Origin: Polynucleobacter sp. 71A-WALBACH
Lineage (GTDB): Bacteria > Pseudomonadota > Gammaproteobacteria > Burkholderiales > Burkholderiaceae
NCBI RefSeq assembly: GCF_018882365.1
Contig: NZ_JACVOP010000001.1
Coordinates: forward strand, 1,096,449 to 1,160,448
Length of the DNA: 64,000 bases
Reading direction: 5' to 3'
Shown here piece after piece: positions 1-14,914 of this stretch. Positions within the stretch are counted from its first letter, which is position 1; every line of letters begins with the position of its first letter. The notes under the pieces are model-generated. The model did not search any database. It had not been told where the DNA came from and worked only from the letters and a program-made list of their open reading frames with translations. A program made the position numbers and the translations under genes.

Positions 1-3
1 CAA

Positions 4-1629
4 TTACGCTCTAAATTGAGAAGTGATGGGGTATCGCCAGTCACGCCCAAAGGCTCTGGTAGTCACGCGAACACCGGGAGGCGCTTGACGGCGCTTGTAC
101 TCATTAAGCTTAATGAGGCGAGTCACTTTTTCTACGCTTTCGGGATCAAATCCAGCAGCAATAATTTGAGCGATGGATTGGTTTTGCTCCATATAACGCT
201 CTACGATGCCATCCAATACCTCGTAGGATGGCAAGCTATCTTGATCGGTTTGATCAGGGCGCAATTCCGCGGAAGGCGCGCGTGTCAAAATCCGCTCCGG
301 AATAATTGGGGCAATACTATTGCGATAAGCACACAAGCGATAGACCAAGGTCTTAGCAATATCCTTAATGACCGCAAAGCCGCCAGCCATATCTCCATAT
401 AAGGTGCAGTATCCAACCGCCATTTCGCTCTTATTGCCTGTGGTTAAAACTAGGCGACCTGTTTTATTGGAGAGGGCCATGAGTAGGGTGCCACGCACCC
501 GCGCCTGAATATTCTCTTCGGTAGCGTCGAGTTTCAATCCTTTGAATTGCTCGGCTAAGGCATGCTCAAGGGCGTCAACGGGTTCGCTAATTGGAATCTC
601 ATCGTATTGCACGCCAAGATTCTGGGCCATTTCTCTCGCATCAATCCAGGAAATATCAGCGGTGTAACGTGAGGCCATCATGACGGTGCGCACTTTGTCT
701 GCGCCCAAGGCATCCACTGCAATCGCCAGCACTAATGCAGAGTCAACACCTCCAGAGAGGCCAATAATGACACCCGGAAAGCGATTCTTCTGAACGTAGT
801 CGCGCACACCCAAAACAAGCGCTTGGTAAGCTTGAGCCTCTACGCTGGAGGGAACCACCATGACGCCTGGATCTAAATCAGCAGATGGATTGACATTCAC
901 AAAGCCAAGAGCAGTTTCAAACTGGGGCATGGTCATCATTACTTTGCCTGCACTGTTTAAAGCAAAAGATCCACCATCAAAGACAAGCTCATCTTGACCA
1001 CCTACTGCATTGACATACACCAATGGCATCTTACTTAAGGCAATCTGTTTGCGCAGTACATCAATGCGTAAAGATTCTTTTTGGAGGTGATAAGGCGATG
1101 CGTTGAGAACTAGAAGTACTTGAGCGCCAGCAGCATGAGCCTGTTTGGCGGGACCAGCATGCCAGGCATCTTCGCACAGAATCACTCCGTATTGAATGTC
1201 CGCATTTTCAAAGACACAGGCTTCCTTACCGGCCGTGAAATAACGGACCTCATCAAATACTTCATGATTAGGTAACTCTTGCTTGGCGTAACTAGCAATG
1301 ACTTTGCCATCACGAATGACGGAGGCGAAGTTTTGTAAACCAGCGGCAGTCTTCGTGGGGTGTCCAACTATGACTGTTAAACCCGGAAATTTTTGGAGCT
1401 CTTGCATTAAAAGGCTGAGCTCGCGATCAGCAGCCTCTATAAAAGCAGGGCGTAAGAGTAAATCTTCTGGAGGGTAGCCAGTGAGCGAGAGCTCTGGTGT
1501 GAGAAGGATTGTGGCGCCTTGTGCATATGCATCTGCAGCGGCTTGAGAGATGAGCTGCGCGTTGCCAGGCAAATCACCCAGAAGAGGGTTGATTTGCGCT
1601 AAGGCGATTTTTTGCGAGCTCACTCCCAA
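4..1629 (-). CDS. nadE: Glutamine-dependent NAD+ synthetase
   Basis: Makes NAD+ from deamido-NAD+ using ATP and ammonia released from glutamine, in the cytoplasm. The 541 residues hold two domains. The N-terminal nitrilase-type glutaminase shows the Glu46, Lys116, Cys152 triad (Cys in VILCEDAW). The C-terminal synthetase has the PP-loop SGGVDS at about 292-297. The length is usual for two-domain NadE. The first codon of the open frame is TTG at 1629 and a GTG lies two codons later, so the exact start is open. It lies 20 bases downstream of ppa on the same strand and is probably co-transcribed with it. The pairing makes sense because NAD synthesis releases pyrophosphate, but that link is inference. 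Confidence 0.96.
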   Translation of the reverse strand: MGVSSQKIALAQINPLLGDLPGNAQLISQAAADAYAQGATILLTPELSLTGYPPEDLLLRPAFIEAADRELSLLMQELQKFPGLTVIVGHPTKTAAGLQNFASVIRDGKVIASYAKQELPNHEVFDEVRYFTAGKEACVFENADIQYGVILCEDAWHAGPAKQAHAAGAQVLLVLNASPYHLQKESLRIDVLRKQIALSKMPLVYVNAVGGQDELVFDGGSFALNSAGKVMMTMPQFETALGFVNVNPSADLDPGVMVVPSSVEAQAYQALVLGVRDYVQKNRFPGVIIGLSGGVDSALVLAIAVDALGADKVRTVMMASRYTADISWIDAREMAQNLGVQYDEIPISEPVDALEHALAEQFKGLKLDATEENIQARVRGTLLMALSNKTGRLVLTTGNKSEMAVGYCTLYGDMAGGFAVIKDIAKTLVYRLCAYRNSIAPIIPERILTRAPSAELRPDQTDQDSLPSYEVLDGIVERYMEQNQSIAQIIAAGFDPESVEKVTRLIKLNEYKRRQAPPGVRVTTRAFGRDWRYPITSQFRA

Positions 1630-1649
1630 TTTTAAATAAAGTTAAATGG

Positions 1650-2186
1650 TTATGTATTTTCTTTGTTATAGCGCTCGATACCTTCAAGAATCTCTTGATG
1701 TGCTTCAGCTACGCCAGCCCAACCCTTTACTTTTACCCATTTACCTTTTTCGAGATCTTTGTAGTGCTCGAAGAAATGTTGAATTTGGTTTAAGCGCAAT
1801 GGGTTGATGTCTTCTGGCTTTTGCCAGTGTGTATAGATCGGTAAAATTTTATCTTCTGGTACGGCGAGCAACTTCGCATCTTGACCCGCTTCATCTTCCA
1901 TCTGCAAGATACCGATTGCGCGGCAGCTAACTACAACACCTGGGATTAACGGAAAAGGAGTAATGACAAGAACGTCAACTGGGTCGCCATCGCCCGCAAT
2001 GGTTTTATTGATATAACCATAATTGCATGGGTAGTGCATTGCTGTTCCCATAAAGCGATCAACAAAAATAGCGCCGCTTTCTTTATCCACTTCATACTTT
2101 ATCGGATCGGCATTCATGGGGATTTCAATAATGACGTTAAAGCTTTCGGGGATTTTCTTGCCTGGTTTGACCTTGTCGAGACTCAT
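1650..2186 (-). CDS. ppa: Soluble inorganic pyrophosphatase
   Basis: Hydrolyses cytoplasmic pyrophosphate to phosphate and pulls biosynthetic reactions forward. The 178-residue length is typical of family I bacterial PPases. The signature DGDPVDV with its three metal-binding aspartates is near residue 68, and the YNKENT tail is typical of proteobacterial members. The ATG start at 2186 is supported by the family N-terminus. It is transcribed toward nadE with a 20-base gap. It is divergent from the membrane pyrophosphatase hppA, so two different enzymes for the same substrate sit back to back. Confidence 0.97.
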   Translation of the reverse strand: MSLDKVKPGKKIPESFNVIIEIPMNADPIKYEVDKESGAIFVDRFMGTAMHYPCNYGYINKTIAGDGDPVDVLVITPFPLIPGVVVSCRAIGILQMEDEAGQDAKLLAVPEDKILPIYTHWQKPEDINPLRLNQIQHFFEHYKDLEKGKWVKVKGWAGVAEAHQEILEGIERYNKENT

Positions 2187-2359
2187 ACAAACTCCAAATA
2201 GTGATTAGTAAATACCCTGATCTTGATAAAGACGCAGAGAAGTGATTCTGCTACATACTGATAAAGCGCATATAGCCTCTAGTTTATCGCTTTCAGAAAG
2301 TGGGCTGACATACGTAAGAGATGCAAAACAATTTAAACCAAATTTTAAGGGGTTTAAGC

Positions 2360-4417
2360 ATGGGTAATGTCACTTTAGGCTTATATTTTGCCTTGGCTTG
2401 CGGTGTTCTAGCCGTGATTTATGGTTTTGTAATGCGTAGCTGGATTCTGCGACAAAGCACTGGTAATGCCAAGATGCAAGAAATTGCCGAGGCAATTCAG
2501 CAGGGCGCTGCCGCGTATCTTTCACGTCAATACAAAACCATTGGCATTGTTGGAATCGTTCTCACGATCTTAATAGCTCTATTCTTGGATGTTGCCACCG
2601 CCATGGGCTTTGTTATCGGCTCAGTCCTTTCTGGTGCTTGTGGCTTTATTGGCATGAATGTTTCAGTTCGCGCTAATGTCCGAACTGCTGAAGCAGCCAC
2701 CAAGGGTATGAATGAAGCTCTGAATGTGGCCTTTAAGGGTGGCGCAATTACCGGCATGCTGGTCGTAGGGCTTGGTCTACTAGGTGTAGGTCTTTTCTTT
2801 ATGTTTTTGGTATCAACAGGATCTGGGCAGGATCTCTCATCCGTACTGCATCCCCTCATTGGATTAGCATTTGGCTCCTCATTGATTTCAATCTTCGCTC
2901 GTCTGGGCGGAGGCATCTTTACCAAAGGCGCCGATGTTGGTGCTGATTTAGTGGGTAAGGTAGAGGCAGGCATTCCTGAGGATGACCCTCGCAATCCTGC
3001 GGTTATCGCAGATAACGTCGGTGACAACGTAGGTGACTGCGCAGGTATGGCTGCGGACTTATTTGAAACCTATGCTGTGACATTAATTGCCACGATGGTT
3101 TTAGGGGCACTCATGATTACTAGTGCCCCAGTCTCTGCCATTGTTTACCCCTTAGTGTTGGGAGGTGTCTCAATAATCGCTTCCATTATTGGCTGCTCTT
3201 TTGTAAAGGCCACTCCTGGTATGAAAAACGTTATGCCAGCTTTGTACAAAGGCTTAATTGTGGCTGGCGGCATTTCTTTAGTAGCGTTTTATTTTGTCAC
3301 TAATTTCATCATGCCGGATGATGCCTTGGGTATCCCTGGAAGTCAGTGGCGTTTGTTTGCATCCACAGTAGTTGGCTTGGTACTCACCGCTGGATTAGTT
3401 TGGATTACGGAGTACTACACTGGAACGCAATTTAAGCCGGTGCAACACATTGCCGAAGCTTCAACCAAAGGTCACGGTACTAATATCATTGCTGGCTTAG
3501 GTGTCTCTATGAGATCCACAGCATATCCAGTGTTATTTGTTTGCGCTGCAATTTATGCAGCTTACTGGTTAGCTGGAATTTATGGCATTGCTATTGCAGC
3601 TACTGCCATGTTGTCGATGGCGGGTATTGTGGTTGCTCTAGATGCCTATGGACCCATCACAGATAATGCAGGTGGTATCGCTGAGATGGCCGGTTTGCCA
3701 CAATCTGTCCGTGACATTACTGATCCACTCGATGCTGTAGGTAATACGACCAAGGCAGTGACGAAAGGTTATGCGATTGGTTCGGCAGGTCTTGCTGCTC
3801 TAGTGCTCTTTGCTGATTACACACATGCCCTTGAATCTATTGGCCAGCAAGTATCTTTTGACTTATCAAATCATATGGTGATCATTGGCCTCTTTATTGG
3901 AGGCATGATTCCGTATTTGTTTGGTGCGATGGCCATGGAAGCAGTGGGTCGTTGTGCTGGCGCGGTTGTAGAAGAGGTTCGTCGACAGTTTCGCGATATC
4001 CCTGGAATCATGGAGGGGACGGCAAAACCGGAATATGGCAAAGCCGTGGATATGCTGACTTCTGCAGCAATTAAAGAAATGATTATTCCATCACTCCTAC
4101 CCGTTGTTGCCCCGATTTTGGTCGGCTTATTTTTGGGGCCTGCTGCCTTAGGCGGTTTGCTCATGGGTACTATCGTGACTGGTTTGTTCGTAGCAATTTC
4201 GATGTGTACTGGTGGTGGCGCTTGGGATAATGCCAAGAAATACATTGAAGAAGGCAACTTCGGTGGCAAGGGTTCTGAAGCGCATAAAGCGGCAGTCACT
4301 GGAGATACTGTAGGCGATCCCTATAAGGACACTGCAGGACCTGCTGTGAACCCTTTAATTAAAATTATCAACATCGTCGCATTATTGATCGTGCCATTAT
4401 TGCCTTTGGCTCGTTAA
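2360..4417 (+). CDS. hppA: K+-insensitive H+-translocating membrane pyrophosphatase
   Basis: Couples pyrophosphate hydrolysis to proton pumping across the inner membrane. The protein is highly hydrophobic with about 16 expected helices. The substrate-site motifs are present: [11 protein letters not shown], then DNVGDNVGD, and a C-terminal [11 protein letters not shown]. In the stretch [10 protein letters not shown] the Lys near residue 465 replaces the Ala of potassium-dependent enzymes, which is known to mark the K+-independent H+-pumping class. The frame is open back to an ATG at 2321. I chose ATG 2360 because AAGGGG at 2347-2352 is well placed before it, giving 685 residues. A strong terminator follows the gene. 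Confidence 0.95.
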   Translation: MGNVTLGLYFALACGVLAVIYGFVMRSWILRQSTGNAKMQEIAEAIQQGAAAYLSRQYKTIGIVGIVLTILIALFLDVATAMGFVIGSVLSGACGFIGMNVSVRANVRTAEAATKGMNEALNVAFKGGAITGMLVVGLGLLGVGLFFMFLVSTGSGQDLSSVLHPLIGLAFGSSLISIFARLGGGIFTKGADVGADLVGKVEAGIPEDDPRNPAVIADNVGDNVGDCAGMAADLFETYAVTLIATMVLGALMITSAPVSAIVYPLVLGGVSIIASIIGCSFVKATPGMKNVMPALYKGLIVAGGISLVAFYFVTNFIMPDDALGIPGSQWRLFASTVVGLVLTAGLVWITEYYTGTQFKPVQHIAEASTKGHGTNIIAGLGVSMRSTAYPVLFVCAAIYAAYWLAGIYGIAIAATAMLSMAGIVVALDAYGPITDNAGGIAEMAGLPQSVRDITDPLDAVGNTTKAVTKGYAIGSAGLAALVLFADYTHALESIGQQVSFDLSNHMVIIGLFIGGMIPYLFGAMAMEAVGRCAGAVVEEVRRQFRDIPGIMEGTAKPEYGKAVDMLTSAAIKEMIIPSLLPVVAPILVGLFLGPAALGGLLMGTIVTGLFVAISMCTGGGAWDNAKKYIEEGNFGGKGSEAHKAAVTGDTVGDPYKDTAGPAVNPLIKIINIVALLIVPLLPLAR

Positions 4418-4465
4418 CAATAGTCGGGATGTAAAAGCTCTTCCTTGTTGGTGGTTGTGTTCCAT

Positions 4466-4498
4466 AAAAAAACGCCTAGCAATGCTAGGCGTTTTTAT
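4466..4498. terminator. Bidirectional terminator between hppA and trxB
   Basis: A perfect 10-bp GC-rich stem (AACGCCTAGC and its complement) has a 3-base AAT loop, with an A-run before and a T-run after. It can therefore end transcription from hppA on the + strand and trxB on the - strand. Confidence 0.9.
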
Positions 4499-4517
4499 TG
4501 CTCCATTGTTTAGTGAG

Positions 4518-7826
<3,309 letters not shown>

Positions 7827-7836
7827 GGCGATCCCC

Positions 7837-8520
7837 TTGCGTAGATTTTTCTCGTTACTAGCTCTCGGGCTCACAGTTCTTTTATCTTCAAACGGGGTAT
7901 TTGCAGATGGCGAAAGTGGTGCAGAGCAGTTGCGTCAGTTTGTGCGTAGCTCCAAAACTGCTGAAGGTGAGTTTGTGCAACAACAGTTGCGCGCACCTAA
8001 AGCAAATGAGCCACAAGATAAGGGTTTAAAAGTCATTCGCCAAACTCAGGGTCGTTTTGTATTTCAGCGACCAGGGCGATTTATTTGGGACACCCAAAAG
8101 CCGTATGAACAAAAACTGATTGCTGATGGCAAGCAACTCATTTTGTGGGACAAGGACTTAAATCAGGCAACATTCAGGCCTGCTGGCCAAGCTTTGGCAG
8201 CTACGCCTGCGGCAATCTTGTTTGGAGAGACTTCCCTAGACCAACATTTTGATTTAGTTGAGGCAGAAGATCGCTTGGGTATGAAATGGGTTGCTCTTGT
8301 CCCCAAGAAAAATCCCAATGCAAAAAATGGGAATGACTTACCGTATACCAAGATCTCAGTGGGGATGGCCAATGGACTGCCTAAAGCACTGGAGCTCATA
8401 GATGGGCTAGGAAGCGTGGTGTTGGTTACCTTAGATAAGATTCAATTGAACGTCAATTTGCCCGCCAATCGCTTTACCTTTGTGCCGCCTGCTGGCGCGG
8501 AAGTCTTGCGCTTAAACTAG
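7837..8520 (+). CDS. lolA: Outer-membrane lipoprotein carrier protein
   Basis: Periplasmic chaperone that takes lipoproteins from LolCDE to LolB at the outer membrane. A signal peptide (RRFFSLLALGLTVLLSSNGVFA) is followed by the LolA half-barrel, with the typical QTQGRFVFQRPGRFIWDTQKPYE-type stretch split over residues about 65-90. The frame is open from an ATG at 7786, which overlaps ftsK by 41 bases and lacks a ribosome site. TTG at 7837, just after the ftsK stop and preceded by TAAGG, gives a better signal peptide. I chose it, but the start is not settled. It is likely co-transcribed with ftsK. Confidence 0.92.
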   Translation: MRRFFSLLALGLTVLLSSNGVFADGESGAEQLRQFVRSSKTAEGEFVQQQLRAPKANEPQDKGLKVIRQTQGRFVFQRPGRFIWDTQKPYEQKLIADGKQLILWDKDLNQATFRPAGQALAATPAAILFGETSLDQHFDLVEAEDRLGMKWVALVPKKNPNAKNGNDLPYTKISVGMANGLPKALELIDGLGSVVLVTLDKIQLNVNLPANRFTFVPPAGAEVLRLN

Positions 8521-8567
8521 AACCCATAAGTCTTATTGAGTCACCTTTCAGTAAAAACCAAATATAA

Positions 8568-9905
<1,338 letters not shown>

Positions 9906-9961
9906 ATGATGATCTAAGAAGATCAGGGGATTGCCCGAAAGCTATAATCGCAGTTCGGTTC

Positions 9962-10051
<90 letters not shown>

Positions 10052-10090
10052 ATCAATCTCTGTATTTTTGCCTACAGAGAAAATATTGAA

Positions 10091-10121
10091 AGAGCCCCGC
10101 ATAACGTGGGGCTTTTTATTT
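10091..10121 (+). terminator. Terminator after tRNA-Ser
   Basis: The stem AGCCCCGC/GTGGGGCT (8 pairs, one G-T) with loop ATAAC is followed directly by TTTTTATTT. It ends the serS-tRNA region before recQ. Confidence 0.88.
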
Positions 10122-10172
10122 ATAGGTAGTTTGTAATGCACGGACATTCATTAATACAAGGGAGCATTACTG

Positions 10173-12011
10173 TTGCAATCTAGTCACCAAGTACTTCATG
10201 ATGTTTTTGGCTTTGATCAATTTCGAGGTGCTCAAGAGTCTATTGTTAGACATGTAGTGGCAGGCGGCGATGCTTTGGTCCTTATGCCTACTGGTGCCGG
10301 TAAGTCGCTGTGCTATCAAATTCCCTCGCTTGTTCGCCGCGGTGTAGGGGTAGTAGTTTCACCCCTAATTGCGCTGATGCAAGATCAGGTAGATGCATTA
10401 ACCCAGTTAGGCGTTAAAGCTTCATTTCTGAACTCTAGTCTGGATATAGCTACATCTCAAAAGGTGACTAGTCAATTACTAGCTGGAGATCTTGACCTAA
10501 TCTATGTGGCGCCAGAACGTCTGATGAACCCTGGTTTTCTATCGATACTCGATAGGCTTAATACGGGCCCCGGAATTGCATTATTCGCTATTGATGAGGC
10601 GCACTGCGTTTCGCAATGGGGCCATGATTTTCGTCCAGAATATCGCCAGCTAACCGTTTTACACGAGCGATTTCCAAAAGTTCCTCGTATTGCCTTAACC
10701 GCTACTGCGGATGCGCCAACCCGAGCAGAAATTGTCGAACGTCTGTCCTTAGAATCTGCTGAGCAGTTTGTCTCTAGCTTTGATCGTCCCAATATTAAGT
10801 ATCGAGTTTTGCAAAAACAGAATGCTAAACAACAGTTAGAGCACTTTTTAGATGCTGAACATGCCGATGACTCCGGAATTATTTATTGTCTATCGCGTCG
10901 CAGTGTAGAAGAGACTGCGCAATGGTTGCAAGACCGCGGGTGGGATGCGATGCCGTATCACGCGGGCTTAAGTGTGGAAACACGCAGCGCCAATCAAAAA
11001 CGCTTCTTGCGTGAAGAAGGCGTCATCATGGTTGCAACCGTAGCGTTTGGTATGGGTATTGATAAACCCAACGTTCGCTTTGTAGCGCATCTGGATCTTC
11101 CAAAAAGTATGGAAGGGTATTACCAAGAGACCGGTCGGGCAGGTCGCGATGGCTTGCCTGCAAATGCCTGGATGGCCTACGGATTTGGGGATGTGGTGAG
11201 CTTGCGGCAAATGGTAGATTCTGGTGAAGCTTCTGAAGATCGTAAGCGTGTAGAGCGCCAAAAACTTAATGCCTTGCTGGGTTATTGTGAATCCACAACA
11301 TGTCGCCATCAAACGATCTTGCGCTACTTTGGAGAGATGCATCCTGGTGGCTGTGGCAACTGCGATAACTGTCTAGAGCCAGTGGTTACTTGGGACGCCA
11401 CACACGAAGTGCAAAAAGCATTGTCATGCGTATATCGTACCGGGCAACGTTTTGGAGTGACCCATTTAATTGATGTGCTTATGGGTAAAGTGACTCCTAG
11501 AGTGAAACAATATTTTCATGAGCAAGTGAGCACCTTTGGTATTGGTGCGGAACTCAATCAGGCACAGTGGAATAGCATCTATCGTCAGTTAGTATCTGGC
11601 GGATATTTAGATGCAGACATTGCATTACATGGCGGCTTAAAGTTAGTGGATAACATTGCCTTGCCAGTTCTACGTGGAGAGCAAGAAGTTTGGCTACGAA
11701 AAGAAACGGGCTACTCCAAGAGCAGTGCTATGAAGTCTGGAGCAAAGAAGAGCTCTACGCATCCCTTTAGCAATATTGCAGATGAAAGCCTATGGGAGGC
11801 GCTCAAGGCGAAACGTACTGAGCTGGCACGCGAACAAGGGGTGCCACCCTATGTAATTTTTCATGACAGTAGTTTGCAAGAGATGGTTAAATCCGCGCCA
11901 ACTACCTTAGATCACTTCAGTCAGATTGGTGGGGTCGGACAAACCAAGTTAGAACGCTATGGCGAACACTTTCTTAAAGTCATTCAGGAAAATCTAGAGC
12001 GTTCCAGTTAA
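10173..12011 (+). CDS. recQ: ATP-dependent DNA helicase RecQ
   Basis: 3'-5' helicase for recombination repair and stalled forks. Motifs in order are: Walker [13 protein letters not shown] box [17 protein letters not shown], motif [12 protein letters not shown], a four-cysteine zinc site ([19 protein letters not shown]), a winged helix, and a C-terminal HRDC domain (from about residue 535). The length of 612 matches E. coli RecQ. The start is TTG at 10173, preceded by CAAGGGAG; no better ATG is in frame. It is the last clearly core gene before a looser accessory region. Confidence 0.95.
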   Translation: MQSSHQVLHDVFGFDQFRGAQESIVRHVVAGGDALVLMPTGAGKSLCYQIPSLVRRGVGVVVSPLIALMQDQVDALTQLGVKASFLNSSLDIATSQKVTSQLLAGDLDLIYVAPERLMNPGFLSILDRLNTGPGIALFAIDEAHCVSQWGHDFRPEYRQLTVLHERFPKVPRIALTATADAPTRAEIVERLSLESAEQFVSSFDRPNIKYRVLQKQNAKQQLEHFLDAEHADDSGIIYCLSRRSVEETAQWLQDRGWDAMPYHAGLSVETRSANQKRFLREEGVIMVATVAFGMGIDKPNVRFVAHLDLPKSMEGYYQETGRAGRDGLPANAWMAYGFGDVVSLRQMVDSGEASEDRKRVERQKLNALLGYCESTTCRHQTILRYFGEMHPGGCGNCDNCLEPVVTWDATHEVQKALSCVYRTGQRFGVTHLIDVLMGKVTPRVKQYFHEQVSTFGIGAELNQAQWNSIYRQLVSGGYLDADIALHGGLKLVDNIALPVLRGEQEVWLRKETGYSKSSAMKSGAKKSSTHPFSNIADESLWEALKAKRTELAREQGVPPYVIFHDSSLQEMVKSAPTTLDHFSQIGGVGQTKLERYGEHFLKVIQENLERSS

Positions 12012-12229
12012 ACCACTATTTTTAACAGCAGTATGTTGAAAATACTCACGTTGGTTTGGTGCGCTAAAAAGCCTACCATTGGCAGAAAATAGGTTTTCTC
12101 CAGGAGGACGGTGCGCTGTTCGGTCAATGTGAGGCCTTCTAAGATAGATTGCTTTTCGCTATTTAGTCTTTCTCGGACAAGGCAATCGTCGAATCCTGAT
12201 CCATTTAAAGTTTTTACTACCAGATCCAC
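12008..12229 (-). CDS. Doubtful small ORF after recQ
   Basis: A 73-codon frame on the opposite strand overlaps the recQ stop by four bases. I recognise no family. The predicted peptide has a mixed charged first half and a hydrophobic tail ([12 protein letters not shown]). No ribosome site is evident. It could be a remnant or chance reading; it is listed because nothing else explains this stretch. Confidence 0.2.
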   Translation of the reverse strand: MDLVVKTLNGSGFDDCLVRERLNSEKQSILEGLTLTEQRTVLLEKTYFLPMVGFLAHQTNVSIFNILLLKIVV

Positions 12230-12257
12230 TTAAAAGATTACTTTTCATTTTCTAATG

Positions 12258-12282
12258 TAATTTTGATATTTCTCAATAATTA
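12258..12282 (+). repeat. Left copy of 25-bp direct repeat
   Basis: The 20-mer TAATTTTGATATTTCTCAAT, plus a further ATTA after one differing base, recurs in the same orientation at 22221-22245 (24 of 25 identical). The copies bracket the exported/sulfatase gene block. It contains TTGATA, which could be a -35 box, so a shared promoter element is an alternative to a recombination scar. Confidence 0.6.
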
Positions 12283-12296
12283 TCTAGATATACCAC

Positions 12297-12413
12297 ATGA
12301 AAATAGGCATTCATCTACCCGTCGAACTGGTTGCGGAATATGCCTCTAATGCGGTCAATTTTCTTATGGCAAAGTTGCGATCTCAACTAAAGGAGCTTCA
12401 GCTTGATCAATAG
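12297..12413 (+). CDS. Possible 38-residue ORF or gene remnant
   Basis: ATG-initiated frame of 38 codons beginning MKIGIHLPVELVAEY and ending LKELQLDQ, with a helical, amphipathic look. It starts 15 bases after the direct repeat. There is no clear ribosome site and no family is recognised. It may be a small protein or the surviving end of a broken gene; coding status is uncertain. Confidence 0.25.
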   Translation: MKIGIHLPVELVAEYASNAVNFLMAKLRSQLKELQLDQ

Positions 12414-12502
12414 ATTTTGCTTGTTTGACGCTCGGACTTACGTGCTGATTGTGCTACTTGGATTCTCCTAACTCTGATTTTTACAACCCAGAAGGAAATA
12501 CT

Positions 12503-13102
12503 ATGAACAAAATTATTCTCCCCATTGCTGTTGCAATCTTTTCTGTCCCAGTGATTGCCATTGCCCAAAATGCACCCCAAGGCGCTGTCATGGCTACAAA
12601 AGGATCCAACGAGGCAGCGGTAGCTGAGGCGGTACAGTTGCAAGGCAAAGTAAAGTCTATCGATAAGCAAAGTCGCACCGTAGTGGTGGTGGGTAAGCAG
12701 GGCAAGGAGGTCACTTTACCCCTTGGACCAGAGGTGAAGAATTTTGACCAAATTAATGTGGGTGATCTCGTCACTCTCACCTATATTCGGGCCTTAGCCC
12801 TGGAATTACACAAATCCGTCAATGAGGGGAAGTTAGGTCAACCTATCACCATCGAACAATCGGTGCGTGCTAAACCTGGGGAAAAGCCGGCGGGAGCAAT
12901 TGAAAAGACGGTTAATGTCACCGCAAATGTCATAGCGGTAAATCAAAAAACTCAAGTGGTAACTCTAAAGGGGCCCAACCGTACTGTTGAACTCAAGGTG
13001 CAAGATTCCGCCATGTTGAAAGATATCAAGGTAGGGGACCAAGTGGATGCCACCTTCACTGAAGCTATTGGCATCAAAGTGACTGCCGCTCCAAAGAAAT
13101 AG
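12503..13102 (+). CDS. Exported protein with two related beta domains, unknown function
   Basis: No named family recognised. An N-terminal signal peptide (MNKIILPIAVAIFSVPVIAIA, then Q) sends it to the periplasm. The mature part holds two similar halves of about 60 residues. Each has a strand pattern of the form V-x-G/A-x-V..V-x-x-Q/K-x-x-V-V..V-x-L followed by F/L-x-x-I-x-V-G-D-x-V-x-x-T (NFDQINVGDLVTLTY and LKDIKVGDQVDATF), suggesting duplicated small barrels. ATG 12503 is chosen over the earlier frame opening because AAGGAA precedes it by a normal distance and it begins the signal peptide. It stands alone, 238 bases before the next gene, and a weak hairpin (13116-13149) follows it. Confidence 0.75.
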   Translation: MNKIILPIAVAIFSVPVIAIAQNAPQGAVMATKGSNEAAVAEAVQLQGKVKSIDKQSRTVVVVGKQGKEVTLPLGPEVKNFDQINVGDLVTLTYIRALALELHKSVNEGKLGQPITIEQSVRAKPGEKPAGAIEKTVNVTANVIAVNQKTQVVTLKGPNRTVELKVQDSAMLKDIKVGDQVDATFTEAIGIKVTAAPKK

Positions 13103-13340
13103 GTTAAGAGTTTTTACATGTTGCAGTTCTTAAAAGGGCTACAACATGTCCCAAGACCCATTCACCGGAAGTCATTAAGCAATATCGCTAACCCATGATC
13201 AATGTCATAAATACAATCGCGATAAAAAATAAAAAGTTACTCTTATTCAATAAGTTATCGTATGTAGTCTCTGGAATGAACCGTAGAAGACGACTTATTC
13301 AGTTATGGAATTTTTGATCTAGGAGGGTTGCCACTCGCAT

Positions 13341-14555
13341 ATGGATGAAAAAAAACCATCCCTAATAAAGGATTTTTTAAGCGAGCCAGAGGGCTTCTCT
13401 CTAGTATTTGGCGGATTCTTATTTCACTTACTTCAGCGCGCGCATCTTGCTGGTAATACAGGACGATCACTATGCATCAGGATCCTTGTAATTACCCTTC
13501 TAGCTTGGCTCCCATTGCTCGTGCTTTCTCTTATTTCTGGTCAAGTTTTTCGGGATAGCGTTCAATTATCATTTCTAGTCGATATTGAAACGCATGTACG
13601 TTTTTTGCTCGCGCTGCCGCTATTGGTTGTCGCCGAATCGGTGGTGCATCAACGTATTCGTCCGTTGATTAGTCTTTTTTTAGAGCGAGACCTCATTCCC
13701 GAAAGTGCAAAAGGGCAATTTAGCGCTGCCATTGAATCGGCAATACGTTTGCGGAACTCAACTAGTATCGAACTTATTTTAATTTCCGCAGTCTATCTGT
13801 TTGGGATTCTTTTTCTTTGGCGAACTCAAATCGCATTAGATGTCTCTAGTTGGTATAGCGTGGAGATCAATGGCCGATCCAAACTTTCTCCAGCAGGCTG
13901 GTGGTTAGCCTTTATCAGTCTGCCCTTGTTTCAATTTCTGTTGTTGCGCTGGTATTTCCGGCTTTTTATTTGGTCCCGTTTTCTATGGCAGGTATCGAAA
14001 ATATCATTAAATCTGATACCCACTAGCCCTGACCGAGCATGTGGCCTGGGATTTTTAGCCAAGGTTAGCTATGTGTTTTCACCATTAGTGTTTGCGCAAG
14101 GTGTCCTTCTTGCTGGTGTTCTGGGCGAACGCATCTTTTTTACTGGTGTATCCCTAACCTCATTCGAGATCGAAATCATCGGTATGGTGACGCTCGTACT
14201 GCTTTCCATATTGGGCCCATTGCTCGTATTTACGCCGCAAATAATGGCTGCAAAACTGAATGGCTTAGATGAATATGGCACGCTTTCCCAAAAGTATGTG
14301 CGCGCATTCGACTTTAAGTGGTTACGTAGACGCGAGACAACTGACGAACCATTCATTGGTAGTGCTGATATTCAATCTTTGGCAGATTTAAGCAATAGCT
14401 TTGAAATCATTAAAAGTACGCGCGCGTTCCCATTTGATATCAAAAATGTCATTCAGCTGATCATCATCACGGTACTGCCTATTGCGCCATTACTTTTGAC
14501 CATGTTCTCTTTAGAGGATCTGTTATTGACAATTTTTAAGATCCTCTTTCGCTAA
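13341..14555 (+). CDS. Polytopic inner-membrane protein, unknown function
   Basis: 404 residues with about seven or eight hydrophobic segments (near 45-65, 85-105, 140-160, 190-210, 240-260, 275-300, 365-395). No enzyme motif seen. The soluble stretch from about 320, carrying SQKYVRAFDFKW and SADIQSLADLSNSFEIIKSTRAFPF, looks conserved and resembles uncharacterised membrane proteins I recall from Burkholderia and rhizobia. AGGAGG at 13321-13326 is a strong ribosome site but lies 14 bases before the ATG, longer than ideal. It is flanked by intergenic gaps on both sides and so probably has its own promoter. Confidence 0.8.
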   Translation: MDEKKPSLIKDFLSEPEGFSLVFGGFLFHLLQRAHLAGNTGRSLCIRILVITLLAWLPLLVLSLISGQVFRDSVQLSFLVDIETHVRFLLALPLLVVAESVVHQRIRPLISLFLERDLIPESAKGQFSAAIESAIRLRNSTSIELILISAVYLFGILFLWRTQIALDVSSWYSVEINGRSKLSPAGWWLAFISLPLFQFLLLRWYFRLFIWSRFLWQVSKISLNLIPTSPDRACGLGFLAKVSYVFSPLVFAQGVLLAGVLGERIFFTGVSLTSFEIEIIGMVTLVLLSILGPLLVFTPQIMAAKLNGLDEYGTLSQKYVRAFDFKWLRRRETTDEPFIGSADIQSLADLSNSFEIIKSTRAFPFDIKNVIQLIIITVLPIAPLLLTMFSLEDLLLTIFKILFR

Positions 14556-14914
14556 CACCAGGCATTCATGTTTAAAAATTAAACTGAAGACATCCACCTG
14601 GGAGTCTACGTTGAATTACAGCTTTTTTTATGTTCTCTATCCACTAGTCAGCCATCAAATTTTATTAATTCACATAAATGGCAAATAAGCCCTGAGCACA
14701 TTAGGATTCAGATTTCCTTTGCTAGCCTTTAGGTATCGAAAAATTTTCACTAGCCCCTGAATTTTAATTGGAGCGGACAATTAATTTACTCATGAGATGC
14801 TTGGTTATCTTGTGAGATGGGTTAAAGAAAAAAGTAATTATTTTTTCTTTCTAACTTGGAATCAAAAGAGCGCCCAAACTCAAGAGTAATGTCGTATCAA
14901 GGTTAAAGTAAAAA
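14556..14914. other. 359-base gap between convergent genes
   Basis: AT-rich, with no convincing ORF. It holds an inverted repeat of ten A/T-rich pairs at 14824-14833 and 14841-14850 with loop GTAATTA. On either strand this could act as a weak terminator between the + strand membrane protein and the - strand channel gene. Confidence 0.5.

Noticed and set aside
13116-13149. A hairpin with stem ACATGTTG/CAACATGT after the exported repeat protein, as a terminator.
   Set aside because: No T-run follows on either strand and the inner stem has a mismatch, so it is only mentioned with the gene.
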